Below, in pieces: positions 32,314 through 42,680 of a stretch of 64,000 nucleotides of DNA. The stretch is from Platanthera guangdongensis (Eukaryota > Streptophyta > Magnoliopsida > Asparagales > Orchidaceae). The first letter of the stretch is position 1. Each line of letters begins with the position of its first letter. The stretch lies in assembly GCA_039583875.1 (NCBI GenBank), contig CM077150.1, positions 178,254,375 through 178,318,374 on the forward strand, given 5' to 3'. Below the pieces are notes generated by a model. That model had not been told where the DNA came from, ran no database searches, and saw nothing but the letters and a program-made list of their open reading frames with translations. A program made the position numbers and the translations under genes.

Positions 32314-34362
32314 CTGAACCTTAGAACCCAAAGTAAACTTGGGTCCTTGGTGATTGTTAGTTTGTAATTTGACATAGCTACCTGCTGGCTTTCCAACAGG
32401 TAACTTGCTACCCAACTTGGCACTGGCATTGTGCCAACAATCCAAGGCAAAGTGGCCAACCTTGCCACAGCACCAGCATTCAAACTTGTTGTACCTTTGC
32501 TTAGATACAACCTTTGCTGTCTTGACTACAGCAGGCTTGTTGAATGTTGGGGCTTTACCCTTGGACTTGAACTTGGACTTGAACTTGGACTGTACAGTCC
32601 CTGCAGGTCTAACAAAACCTAGTCCAGCTTTGCCTTTTTGATGAACAAATTCATCAATTAATGGTAATACTGATTTAGGTTTTGAAAACCTGGCAGCAAG
32701 TTCTTTTTCCTTCTGGAGATTGATCTCCAGTCTCTTAATTTGATCATTCTTAAATGTAATAGTACCCATCTGAATCACAGTAATGTGTTTCAGCCTGGCT
32801 ACTTCATTCAGTTTTTGATCATACTGCTTCTCAAAATCTGTTGCAGCTGTCTTGAGATCAGCAATCTCCTTTGCCTGACTTTTGGCTAGGATCTTGCTTT
32901 TCTTATAGGCTTGCAACAGTACTTGGTATTCATCTAAGAGCTGATGAATATCTCCCTCAGATTCAGAAACACTTCCATCACTTGATGAAGATGAATCTGA
33001 CTCTGAACTAGAACTGAAATCTGAACTTTGAGTTGGACTTTGTACCTGACTAGGTCCTGGCTGCTCCAGGATTTTGGTACTTTCAGTCAATGCCATCAGT
33101 CCTTGGCACTGACACTCTTCTTGTTCATAGATTGATTCCATGATCTGCATAAACTCTTCTTCTTCTTCAGCAAATAGCCCTATATAGGCTTCAGCATCTG
33201 TCTCAGTGTCTGAAGAAGAAATGTCTGAAAGAGTCTTCTCATTCTTTGCAACAAAGGACTTCTCCTTCTTTCCTTTGAAGTGAGTCTTCTTTTTGTCACT
33301 GGATTCTTTCCTTCTTTCAGGACAATCAGCAATAACATGACCCTGTCTATTGCAGCAGTAACACACAATCTTAGACCCAGTTGCCTTACTAGTCTTTGTC
33401 TTTTTCTTATCCTTCTTTGAAGGCTTCTTCTCCTGATACTGGACTTCTTTCCCTTTGGAATATGAAGGTCTGGACCTCCACTGTTTCTTCTTAAGGAATT
33501 TCTGAAAATGTCTGGTGAATGCAGCAAAATCTTCATCACTTTCACTGCTTGTAGACTTTGTGCTCACAGACTCATCTGATTCTGATTCAACTACCTCTGG
33601 AGGAGGAGTTGATGACTTAGTCCTGTTCTTTCTAGGTACTTCTGACTTAAAGGCAACAGTCCTTTCCCTGTGTTCAGTCCTTGTTGACTTTTCCTCTTCT
33701 TTTCTTACTGACAATTGCATCTCATAAGATAACAACTTGCCAAACAGTGTGGGAGGAGGAATTTCTCCCAACTTTGCCATTTCTCTGATGGCACAGATCT
33801 TAGTGTCCCAATCTTTGGTTAGGGACCTTAAGAACTTATCATTTAATTCATAGTTAGTGAACTCTCTTCCATAGGACATGAGTTCATTAACAATTCTATA
33901 AAACTTCTTGTAGCATTCAGTGATGCTATCTCCTCTTCCTTGCCTAAAGCTCTCATATTCTTGATTAAGCAAGGACTTCCTATCTTGTCTTACTTCTTCA
34001 GAACCTTCCATGTAGACAATGAGGGTATCCCACATTTCTTTTGCTGTTTTACAGTGAATAAGGTTCTGGAAGGTGGCATCATCAATTGCACTAACTATGA
34101 TATTCTGTGCCCTTTTGTCCATTGTAGCTAGGACAATCTCATCCTTGGTCATCTCAGAAAAATCCTTAGGAGTCCTCTGATTTGCATCCAATACTGAGAT
34201 CTTCATGGGCACATAGGGCCCTTCTTTGACTGTGATGTAGATCCTAGGGTCAGAGGCCTCCATGAACAGCCTTACCCTTTCTTTCCAGATTCCAAAAATC
34301 TCCTTTCTGCATATGGGCAGTTTCATTGAACCCAATTCCTTGTGATTCTCTGAAGACCCCAT
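32311..34362 (-). CDS. E4 Gag, 683 aa
   Basis: The frame starts MGSSENHKELGSMKLPI shortly after the primer site. The capsid-like domain (about residues 20-235) has FGIWKERVRLFMEASDP, AQNIIVSAIDDATF, RKSLLNQEYESFRQG and LNDKFLRSLTKDWDTK. Two CCHC knuckles are seen: CYCCNRQGHVIADC (about 345) and CWCCGKVGHFALDC (about 640). Between them lie a basic stretch, a strongly acidic Ser-rich region and a coiled coil. It ends GPKFTLGSKVQ, the same kind of ending as in E3 and E5. Gag should assemble the cytoplasmic particle and package RNA. The frame is uninterrupted. Confidence 0.93.
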   Translation of the reverse strand: MGSSENHKELGSMKLPICRKEIFGIWKERVRLFMEASDPRIYITVKEGPYVPMKISVLDANQRTPKDFSEMTKDEIVLATMDKRAQNIIVSAIDDATFQNLIHCKTAKEMWDTLIVYMEGSEEVRQDRKSLLNQEYESFRQGRGDSITECYKKFYRIVNELMSYGREFTNYELNDKFLRSLTKDWDTKICAIREMAKLGEIPPPTLFGKLLSYEMQLSVRKEEEKSTRTEHRERTVAFKSEVPRKNRTKSSTPPPEVVESESDESVSTKSTSSESDEDFAAFTRHFQKFLKKKQWRSRPSYSKGKEVQYQEKKPSKKDKKKTKTSKATGSKIVCYCCNRQGHVIADCPERRKESSDKKKTHFKGKKEKSFVAKNEKTLSDISSSDTETDAEAYIGLFAEEEEEFMQIMESIYEQEECQCQGLMALTESTKILEQPGPSQVQSPTQSSDFSSSSESDSSSSSDGSVSESEGDIHQLLDEYQVLLQAYKKSKILAKSQAKEIADLKTAATDFEKQYDQKLNEVARLKHITVIQMGTITFKNDQIKRLEINLQKEKELAARFSKPKSVLPLIDEFVHQKGKAGLGFVRPAGTVQSKFKSKFKSKGKAPTFNKPAVVKTAKVVSKQRYNKFECWCCGKVGHFALDCWHNASAKLGSKLPVGKPAGSYVKLQTNNHQGPKFTLGSKVQ

Positions 34363-34450
34363 ATTTCTTGAGTTTCTTGAAACTGTTTCCTGACTTATAT
34401 TGAATCTGCCAACCTGGATCTCCTCAGACAGTTAGTCCTTTTTGAGGAAT

Positions 34451-34465
34451 CTGGCTCTGATACCA
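34451..34465 (-). other. E4 primer binding site (initiator tRNA-Met)
   Basis: Reverse complement TGGTATCAGAGCCAG lies two bases inside the 5' LTR boundary, the standard Copia primer site. Confidence 0.93.
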
Positions 34466-34467
34466 CT

Positions 34468-36460
34468 TGTAAGATATGGTACCTAAACACCTAGAGGGGG
34501 GGGTGAATAGGTGACCAAAACCTTTTTAAAACTTTGTTGGCAGCACAACAGTTTATAACACAGATTTCTGAATAAGTTCACACAGCAAACACAGCAATTC
34601 ACAACACAGCACAATCACAGCACAGAATACACAAGACTTTATAGTGGTTCCCCAATCTTTGGGTACATCCACTTTCCCCCTTCGCCTATCTAGCAGTGTA
34701 CTAGATTCGGCCAAACTTCTCCACTAACTCAGAACCCAACTAGGTTCCTACCTCAGGCCCAAAGCCTTACACTCAGCCAAAAGGCCTACACTCAGCCACC
34801 CAGGCCTACACTCAGCCAAATAAGGCCTACACTCAGAGTTCTTTAACTCCTACACTCAGGCAAGCAAGCCCTACCCTCAGCCTTTATAATATAGGCTTAC
34901 AATTCTCTCAGATCCAATGGATCCTACAAGTTAAAATAGAAATTACACAAGCTAACTCAACAACTCAGAAAATAAGAGAGGAGTTGAGAGTTTCTTGAAG
35001 AGTTCTTGGAAGAACTCAGTTAGATCCAAACTGACTTAGCTTCCTTCAAAGCTTCTTGATTAGAACTGAATTAGTCTGAATCTTCTGCAGTTGTTCCTTG
35101 ACCTCTGCTTCTTGAAATTCAGATGACTCTGAATTCTTCTTCTCAGCCTTAGTTCCAAAGACTGAATACTTGGTTGGAGCTCTCTCTCTCTCCAACTTCT
35201 TAGATCTGCCGATGCACAGTAAGATCTTCTTGTGTTGATACTCAATATACCACTTTTACAAAGATCTGAACTCTCTCTATCAAAAACTTTTTCAACCACT
35301 TCTATATTACTTCTTCAATCTTTTCAACAACAGTTTCTGTAAACTATGGATGCCTATTTATAGGCTTCCTTCATGGTAACCGGCTGGTCCGGTTCATAAC
35401 AGACTTCTGATATCTCTGACAGTTGATGTAGACCGGCTGGATCGGCAGCTGTCTTGTCAACCAGTCACTTCTTGAAATTCCTCTAACTGTCAGATAGTGT
35501 CGAGACTTTCTGTTCTTAAGTGTCGACACTTATATGCCAAGTGTCGACACATGTTGTGTAAGTGTCGACACAAGTCTACAAGGTGTCGACACAATTCCTT
35601 GTATGTCTCGACACAGATTCTTCTGCATGTGTCGACACTGAAATTGAGTGTCGACACAAGTACTTGTACTTCATTCTTTAACTGTATTCTTCTAAGTGTC
35701 GATACATGTTCTTTGTGTCGACACATCTTCATGTGTTGAAACTGTCAAGTGTCGACACTGCTTCTTGGTGTCGACACAAGTCTTCACTTTTGATTCTTCA
35801 GCTGAGTGTCGACACATTCCTTTAGTGTCGACACTTGTACTTAGAATATTTTGTAACTTTTCTGTTCTTTGCTAAGTGTCGACACAGCTCCTTGTGTCGA
35901 CACTTTCTTCAAGTGTAGAGTCTTCAACTAAGTGTCGACACATTGTGCTGAGTGTCGACACTTTCTTCAACTACTGACTCTTCAGCATAGTGTCGACACA
36001 TTGTGCTGAGTGTCGACACTTTCTTCAAATACTGAGTCTTTAGCTAAGTGTCGACACATTGTGCTGGGTGTCGACACTTTCTTTAAGTGTTGACTCTTCT
36101 GCATAGTGTCGACACATTGTGTTGAGTGTCGACACTTGTCCTTAGATTCTGCAGACTTTTGCTGAGTGTCGACACAACTCCAAGTGTCGACACTTTCTGG
36201 TGTTGACTCAGCTCTTCTAGGTGTCAACACAATGACTCCAAGTGTCGACACTGCTTGTCTGGGTGTCGACACAAGCTTTCTCAAGTGTCGACACTTTCCC
36301 TCTGGGTGTCGACACATGGACTTAGAAACTTTTAGCTTCAGTCTAGTGAATACCTAACCTGCACAAGTAACTCAAACAAACATCAAATACATTATGATGC
36401 ATATCATTGAGTTAGGTGAGGCTTCTTCAAATCAGGTACATTTGACCAATGTACCCAATA
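34468..36460 (-). repeat. E4 5' LTR (1993 bp)
   Basis: Collinear with the 3' LTR. TATA box GCCTATAAATAGGC is at 35365-35352. The hairpin blocks are at 34513-34488 and 34672-34638. The outermost dinucleotide is mutated (TA in place of TG). Confidence 0.95.
35497..36315. repeat. GTGTCGACAC palindrome array in E4 5' LTR
   Basis: Same array as at 24560-25378 with about the same number of copies. Single-base differences between the two arrays fall partly inside the palindrome (GTGTCGATAC, GTATCGACAC). Confidence 0.97.
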
Positions 36461-36710
36461 GCTGATTGCCTGGAGAATGAAATTCGACTGCAGAATATTT
36501 GCATTGATGAGTTTCCTCAACTGTCACAATTAATTAAGCAAGTAATTAACCTGATGAAGACCATAATTAATGCTGCCAAATAACGGCTATATTCAGATAA
36601 TATATGCATTAATTACTCTGGAAATTATTGCTAAATAATATAAGGAATATGGATAGGAAATAAGAAAAACTCTAAGTCAGGATCTGCACAAAAATCGTCA
36701 GCTATAAATT

Positions 36711-37031
36711 AGATTTCGTCGACTTGAGATCCAAGTTCGTCGAGTTGAGAAATCCTGTTCGTCGACCTGAGAAAACTTGTTCGTCGACCTGAGAACCAAG
36801 TTCGTCAACCTGAGCTCAGCTAACTGCATTCTGTGAATAACTTGCCAATCTTATAGTCCAATTTCGTCGAGCATAGATTCTATCTTCGTCGAGCTGAGTT
36901 CAGAGACAATATTTTGTGTTGAAGTTGAAATCCAGACTTCGTCGACCTGAGCTCGAATATCGTCGAGCTCAACTCAGAGAATTAACTCTGAGTTCGTCGA
37001 GCGGAGCATGACTATCGTCGAGCTGAGTTCG
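36711..37031. repeat. TTCGTCGAGCTGAG motif array in E5 LTR
   Basis: About eleven copies of TTCGTCGA followed by CTGAG-like bases occur in about 320 bp, for example at 36718, 36736, 36779, 36887 and 37015. The array lies upstream of the LTR TATA-like site in E5 orientation, as in E2. Confidence 0.92.
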
Positions 37032-37403
37032 AGAAACGTCAAACTTATTCATTGAACTTGATTTTCTCTAAGTCTTGAGTCATCTGAGGTCTTCTACTGG
37101 CTGGTCCATGTATGATTTAACCTAATGACTAAGTCTAAACTCTAGGACTCAAAACACATGACCCTTGCTATACATTGTGGGTCAGTCATCCTAGTTAGTG
37201 AATCTAACCCAAATCTAACTAGGGATCCAACAATCTCCCCCTATTTGGGTGAGGTCACTAATACAAAATGAAAGAAAAACATTCACAAAGCAAGATAAAT
37301 ATATCTGACAGAAAATTGAAACATTCAGCAGATATTTACATAGATAGTAGCTTTGTGATAGAATGTAAATATAGTTCAGAAAATCAAAATTAAACAGAGT
37401 ATA

Positions 37404-37515
37404 TTATTTCTTCTTCTTTTGCTTGTCATCTTTGTCTTTCTCAGAGGGTTGTGTAAATTTGATTTCTCTATTTGGATTAGCTGCTTCTCTCTTGGACATG
37501 GTCATATCAGCAGCA
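37404..37515 (-). pseudogene. E5 accessory gene, extreme C-terminus
   Basis: This fragment encodes a Lys-rich tail (MTMSKREAANPNREIKF, then KDKDDKQKKKK) ending at TAA 37406-37404. It continues the frame that is interrupted at 57232 by insertion of E6; the CAGCA duplication marks the join. The E2 equivalent has MTQREAEDPKRK and KKKS. Confidence 0.85.
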
Positions 37516-39191
37516 TGATGAGTCCGATTTATATGGGGTTTTCCGGACTCATCTGGGCTAGTTTTCACGCACTTGCAATTCACTTTTAGTATGTTATCAT
37601 TGATATTTCATTTATACAGCTTTTCACGGTAAGTGCATTGTTTTAGCCCAAGGGTGTGCAATTGCGCATTCTATTGTCGGGGGTATGTACATGGTGCTCC
37701 TCGTTATCTTTCTGTTTAGTTTTGTTTGCATTTTGGTACTGGAAGCTTGTGCTCCAGCCTGGTTTTATTATTGTGCAGGTAGTCGGGATGTCCTGAATTC
37801 CATTTCCAGTTTCTGTGTAAAACGTACGGTCGTTCGCATTTCTTCGCGCACGGTTCCAGTCTAATCGTGCGTTTTACACAGCTTTCCTGGGGCATCTGTT
37901 TCTACCCATGCGATTTGTTCCCGCACGATTTCGGCCAAACTGTGCAAGAAGGAATCGCACGGCCTGCACCTTTTGCCGAGCTTTCCAGTGATCTGTGGTT
38001 AATCGTGTGTTTCCTTCACGCACGGGCAACAATGCCCGTGTGCGAGTAAAATACACGGTTCCACTATTTTCTCCTGCATTCCTGCGGTCTGTGTTTACCC
38101 GTGCCATTTCCTTCACGCACGGGCGAAATCGCCCGTGCGCGATTAAAACACATGGGTCAACGCTTCTTCCTCCTCAAGCATTATCTGCGCGCGAATTTCG
38201 CACGATTCAGGCATGGTCGTGCGCCAGACCGTGTGTGACCAATTTTCTGATCATTTTCTATTTAAGAACAGATTTTCTGCCATTTGAGGGGAGGTTTTTG
38301 GACAGACTTCTTCTATGCCAACTCCTCCATATTTTAGGTCGAAATTCGACGTTCCAACAAGGGGAGAAGATCTGGGCAAGCATTCAACGCCAAATCCAAG
38401 TCGGAGCTTCCTCTCAGCCTCCTCCTTCATCATTGAGCTTCAAGAAGGGTTTTATCTAGCTTTCTCCACCAAGCTTGAGAAGTTGTTCCATCCTCCACGG
38501 GCTCGTGACATGAATAATACGGGTCTATTGGGAGTGAGTGACAGCCTCCTCTACCCCAGACGCAGTTGAGGACCGAGCTAGGACACGGAATGACAACCCG
38601 ACAAATCCTACCGTGAATCATCAGCAAGACTTCGGATTCGGTCGATTTTGCACACTTTTTTCTCTTGTTGTTGATAGTATAGTTGATCTCTTATATTTGA
38701 GGAAGTATGCTTATTGTAATATACATTTATGTATAATCATGTCTATGTGATTGTATATTTTCATTATTTGCTTGAGGTGTGTCCTTATTTTCCATCCACC
38801 ATCCATCTGTTCTTCCCGCACTAGCGATTGCTAGTGGAATGCGTAGCAAAGAGGTGCTTACGACCCTCATATTCCTCGATTTGTTTGGTTCTTACGCTTG
38901 CCTACTCGTCCATCCGCCTAGCGATTTGGTGCATAGCTGCACGTGTAGTCCTCCATCCCGCCTGGCGAAGCATCGCAAAGCGGCGTGGCATAGGAGTAGT
39001 TGTTAGTGTTTTGCTTTATTTTATCGCAACCATCATCACCCCCATAGTTAACTCCGACTTAAGGACTTCAATCTCAAGTCCTCCTCGATATTAACTCCAC
39101 CTTACTGTGTTCTTTGAATAGATTGATACTTGGGAAAGCCACTCATTTTATATTACTTGTGCGATCGGTACACTTGTCATTCAACGCGTCA
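37516..39191 (+). repeat. E6 5' LTR (1676 bp)
   Basis: Starts with a perfect 10-bp hairpin (37517-37526 with 37544-37553) and ends CGCGTCA before the primer site. A CTATTTAAG TATA-like box is at 38259-38267, just after the CGCACGG motif array. Confidence 0.92.
37825..38226. repeat. CGCACGG / CCGTGCG motif array in E6 LTR
   Basis: More than a dozen CGCACGG-like motifs in both orientations, including a near-continuous palindrome with 10-bp arms (GCACGGGCGA, two bases, TCGCCCGTGC) near 38118-38139. The same array lies in the 3' LTR at about 55855-56270. Confidence 0.88.
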
Positions 39192-39197
39192 AGTTTT

Positions 39198-39215
39198 TAG
39201 CGTCATTGCCGGGAA
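39198..39215 (+). other. E6 primer binding site, decayed tRNA-Asp type
   Basis: TAGCGTCATTGCCGGGAA matches the E1 primer site TGGCGCCGTTGCCGGGGA with four differences and has the same position after a TCA-AGTTTT junction. Confidence 0.75.
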
Positions 39216-39424
39216 ACACAGTCGTGTGAGTTTTTGGAGAGGGAGATAATAGATCGAAGCCCTTTTCCATATGTATATTTCATGTTTCTTCTTTGCTTTA
39301 GTTGTTAGAATTTTTATTTTAGTTATTTATTTTTGCCCTTTTCTGTTTTTTTGTTTAGATAGCAGATCCGTGCTATTTTTATTCTAGCTGTGTAGCACAT
39401 TTTCGGCAATTATTTTTGTTCGCG

Positions 39425-39829
39425 ATGTATTCTGTTGCCGAGTGTTGTCTTTATGATGCTTTGCGTCGATGCATCGATGTCATGGATGATATGAAAGTCG
39501 AGCATTGCATTAGATGTATTTTACGTCAAGGTGTAGGCCACATGGTGGAGGATTGCCCTCGCTTGTGCAACCCTTCCCCCTCTAAGGGCGTGCGCGCAAC
39601 AGCCTCCTATAGGTGAAAGACTATTATGGACAGGCCTACCAGGGTGTTGCCTGGCCCATACACTGACATAGCACACCTTGCTCGTTCTTTACCCGTTGAG
39701 ATTACAGAAGAATCTCTCGATGCATACAGATCCTTCATGGGTCCCTCTCTCACTTTTTACGAGCTTCCTTTGAGTGATGACGATCACTCTTGTGGTAGCC
39801 AGCAAAAAGAGGATCAGGAATTCATGGAC
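39425..39829 (+). pseudogene. E6 acidic ORF, 5' part, split by E7
   Basis: A frame starting MYSVAECCLYDALRRC includes CIRCILRQGVGHMVEDC, which resembles a CCHC zinc knuckle with an enlarged middle spacer (usual spacing is C-x2-C-x4-H-x4-C). A TGA at 39614 interrupts the frame; it continues MDRPTRVLPGPYTDIAHL and an acidic stretch to MDAPV, where E7 is inserted. The frame resumes exactly at 48288. I do not recognise a family; position after the primer site suggests a gag derivative. Confidence 0.6.
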
Positions 39830-39834
39830 GCTCC

Positions 39835-41954
39835 TGTTGAAATTTGTGAAGTGAAAGTGGGTGAATGGAGCACATGGACCTATCCACGCGGACTATGTAG
39901 ACAGGGTTGGCGGACTGCTAAGTCGGCGGGGATGTTGCAGATGGTTTGCTCTATAGCGGCCTGGGCGGTCTGTTCGCGCGGACTACGCGGACAGCAGTGG
40001 CGGTTAGCCAGGCCAACTTGTGCTTAGCAGGCAGTTGTATCCCAGGAAGTAACCGGGCGAATAGAAACTCTAGCTGCGGAGTCCGGCATGAAGCGGACTG
40101 AAGAACTAGAGCTCGGCAGACCGGTTTGGCAGTTGCCTTGGTCTTGCTTTGGTGCAGCATAAAGTGGAAGCCGTGGAGATCGCTAGTCAGTGCGGACTGA
40201 TACTGTAGTTGGTCGGGACAGGCGGACTGGATCCAATGTCTGCCAGTAAGTGCGGACTGGCCCTTGTGGCCAGTGGTGTGGACTTGGTTGGGTCTGAACC
40301 AAGTCCATGTTTGGCTCAGTCCGGGGAGATCACGCAGTGGAGTGCGGACTGCTTCTCATTACGCCAAGCTCGGCAGAAGTGCATGTGCCTTGGTTGTGAG
40401 TTTGGGGATGAGCGGACTGGAGGTTGTGTCCATAACTATTTACGGACTGGAGCTGGAGTCCGCTGAGTTCGGTAAGTGTCTTGGTGACAAGGCTATGGAC
40501 TTGGGGTATGCGGACTGGTGCAGTCTGCAGGATATGCAGACTGGAGAATTCTACAAGGTATGCGGACTGGGTTGTCTGTAGGAATATGCAGGCTAGAGCT
40601 GTCCACAGTATGTGCACACTGGATCGGCGTGTCCGCTGAGTCCGGAAGGTGCCTTTGTGGCAAAGCTGTAGGCTTGGGATGTGCGGAATGAAGTCGGGTG
40701 TCCGCGGAGTCCGCCAGGTGCCTTTGTGGCAAAGCTGTGGACTCGAGATGTGCGGACTGAAGTCGGGTGTTCGCTGAGTCCGGCAGGTGCCTTGGTGGCA
40801 AGGTTGCGGGCTCGGGATAAGCGGGCTGGTGTTGTGTCTGCGGATTGGCAGACTGTTGCTCAGGAGTCTGGCTGTGGTGGTCCTGGCTTGGCCCTTGGCA
40901 ACAAGGCGGACTGGTGTTACTGTCCGGCCTTAGTGATGTCTTGGCAGTTTGGCCTTTGGAGACAAGGCGGACTGGTGATTGGAGTCCGGCCTTGGATAAG
41001 ATATGCGGGCTGTCTATCTTGCACAGGTGTGGCGGACTGGTATGTAACCACGAACTGCGGAGAAGTCTTACTGCAGGATGTGGCGGTAATCCTATCGGCT
41101 AGGGCGGTGACCACACTCATCATCGTGCCTATAAATAGGACCCCTGTCACATCAGGAATAGTAACCTCCATAAATAAGTGAACAGTAGCTTGAGCCCGCA
41201 CAGGTTGCTACGGACTGCCTTTTGGTGTCTGTGTGGTTTGGTTGAGTTGACCGGGTTATGATGTGCAGGTTGTCCGGATTGCACTGGAAAGCCAGGACTT
41301 GGTTCTGATTGCGGTCAGGGACAGTGCGGACTTTACGGTTAAGCAACGGGCGGAAAACAGTAGGTCGCGGACAGCGACCAGATGGTCTTCTCTTTGGCAA
41401 CTTGCTTCGGGGTTCAAGAAGTTGTCTGCCTCAGGCGGACTGTTCTATTCGGCATTGCAGTTTATGCGTTCTCGTAGCTAGGAGACCTTGCGGTCAGGAG
41501 GCTTGCAGTCCGGCAGCTAGGGCAAGCATTAGAATAAAGGGTAGTCTTCGCGGCTTGGGTTGCGGTCTGGCGACCTGGCGGTTTGAGCGGACTCCACAGC
41601 AGTAGACCGGCTGCTTAGTAGGTTGAGTCCGCACAGCTTGTTTCTCTTCTCTTGTTTTTGTAGTTCTCTGCTTTGCCTTGGGTGGTTGTTTGGTGAAGCA
41701 TGTCTCTCCATGTATGTCTCGCTGTGTAGAGAAGTTAGTTGTGAATCAATAAATATGCTTATGTTGCATGTGTTTGTTGGTTGACTGGCTTTGGTTGAGA
41801 TAACTCCTGCTCACTCTAGGTTCCAAGGAATTTTTTGCGTGATCAAGGTGTGATCTTGATAGTGTTGAGAATATTAATTTGGCATCAGGCTATCTCATTG
41901 ACCACCTGGAGAGAATTCAACGTGGTATAAGTGCCAGGATGTTGAATTTTAACA
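39835..41954 (+). repeat. E7 5' LTR (2120 bp)
   Basis: GC-rich U3 packed with GCGGACT/AGTCCGC motifs, TATA box CCTATAAATAGG (41128-41139), end TTGAATTTTAACA directly before the primer site. Confidence 0.95.
40649..40855 (+). repeat. 69-bp tandem repeats in E7 LTR
   Basis: Units start at 40649, 40718 and 40787 (GTGCCTTTGTGGCAA...), the third diverged. The same triplet occurs in the 3' LTR (from about 46983) and in the duplicated LTR fragment (from about 49724). Confidence 0.9.
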
Positions 41955-41970
41955 TGGTATCAGAGCCAGG
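41955..41970 (+). other. E7 primer binding site (initiator tRNA-Met)
   Basis: TGGTATCAGAGCCAGG starts at the first base after the LTR. Confidence 0.93.
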
Positions 41971-42078
41971 TTCAGTTGCTTGAGCAGTGAACTTGGTCTC
42001 AGAGCTGGATTAGAGTGGATAAGCAGCGATCAACTGAAGTGGTTGTTGCTCTTTGAAGAGGGAACTAGTGGTAGAACC

Positions 42079-42680
42079 ATGGCAGTGGAAGATGCAAGTT
42101 GTCTTGGAATTGATCTCCTTACAGAGACGAACTTTGATAGGTGCAAGTCTTGTATGGAGAGCTTTCTTCTTGGCGAGGACCTTTGGGAGGTTGTATGTAG
42201 AGCATAAAGACAAGAGGCTACTGCTGGCAATGCTGAAGAGATGAGAGCTTGGAAGGAGACAAATGCGAAAGCGGAGTCTATTCTCAAGCGGGTGATCTCA
42301 TCGGAGCTCTTGGACCACATCAGTGGATGTCGGTCAGCTGCGGAGGTTTGAACTTCCCTTGATGGGTTGTTCAGGAAGGAGGTGAAGGTTACTATAGAGG
42401 ATGGTCCTTCTACTTCATATTAGCAAGATAGGAGTGTTTCTCCTAGGCGTGATGGGAAGAGGAAGGAAGGACCAAGGTGTTATAAATGCAAGCAGCATGG
42501 TCATCTCAGGAAGGAGTGCAAGGTTACCTTGCTCTCGGCGAACGTAGCTCATGTTGGAGGCAAGGAGAAGAACTTTGTTGGGTCTTCAACAAGTTCTGGT
42601 GCTGATCGGATGAAGGCTAGTGATAGTGCAGCTATCTGTCATGAAAGTCTAGGGCATGTAGTGATGGACAAGCTGAAAGC
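42079..42680 (+). pseudogene. E7 gag remnants and start of GAG-pre-integrase
   Basis: The N-terminal piece from ATG 42079 contains CMESFLLGEDLWEVV, typical of Copia gag, and ends in a stop at 42206. Further pieces in shifted frames read KAESILKRVISSELLDHI and the zinc knuckle CYKCKQHGHLRKEC (42478-42519). After it the frame goes directly to ICHESLGHVVMDKLKA, the GAG-pre-integrase finger, so the protease (DSG motif) has been deleted. The segment is cut at 42680 by S3 and continues at 44548. Confidence 0.8.

Larger units (their letters stand above)
23530..36460 (-). mobile_element. E4: nearly intact SIRE-like Copia element, 12.9 kb
   Basis: Both LTRs, primer site, gag, pol, an accessory gene and polypurine tract are present without frameshift in gag or pol. 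The target duplication GCTGA is at 23525-23529 and 36461-36465. By eye the LTRs differ at about nine positions in 1993 plus a few small indels. The outer end of the 5' LTR reads TATTGGG instead of TGTTGGG, a change of the terminal dinucleotide. With gag, pol and the extra gene it has the full SIRE/Maximus architecture and is the best candidate for recent activity in the window. Confidence 0.95.
22717..37232 (-). repeat. E5 3' LTR, split by E4
   Basis: Pieces 22717-23529 and 36466-37232 rejoin across E4 with one copy of GCTGA to give about 1580 bp. Minus-strand start is TGTTGGATCCC (37232). It aligns over its whole length with the E2 LTR. TATA-like GATATATAAA lies at 23480-23471. The polypurine tract CCCAAATAGGGGGAGAT follows at 37233-37249. 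Confidence 0.88.

Noticed and set aside
37516..37556. Hammerhead ribozyme, suggested by TGATGAGTCCG at the E6 LTR start
   Set aside because: The conserved GAAA after stem II and a cleavage-site stem are missing; the bases form a simple hairpin instead.
40209..41605. Many 80-160-codon frames in E7 LTRs
   Set aside because: They are repeated in every LTR copy on both strands and arise from the GC-rich motif repeats; no protein family is recognisable.
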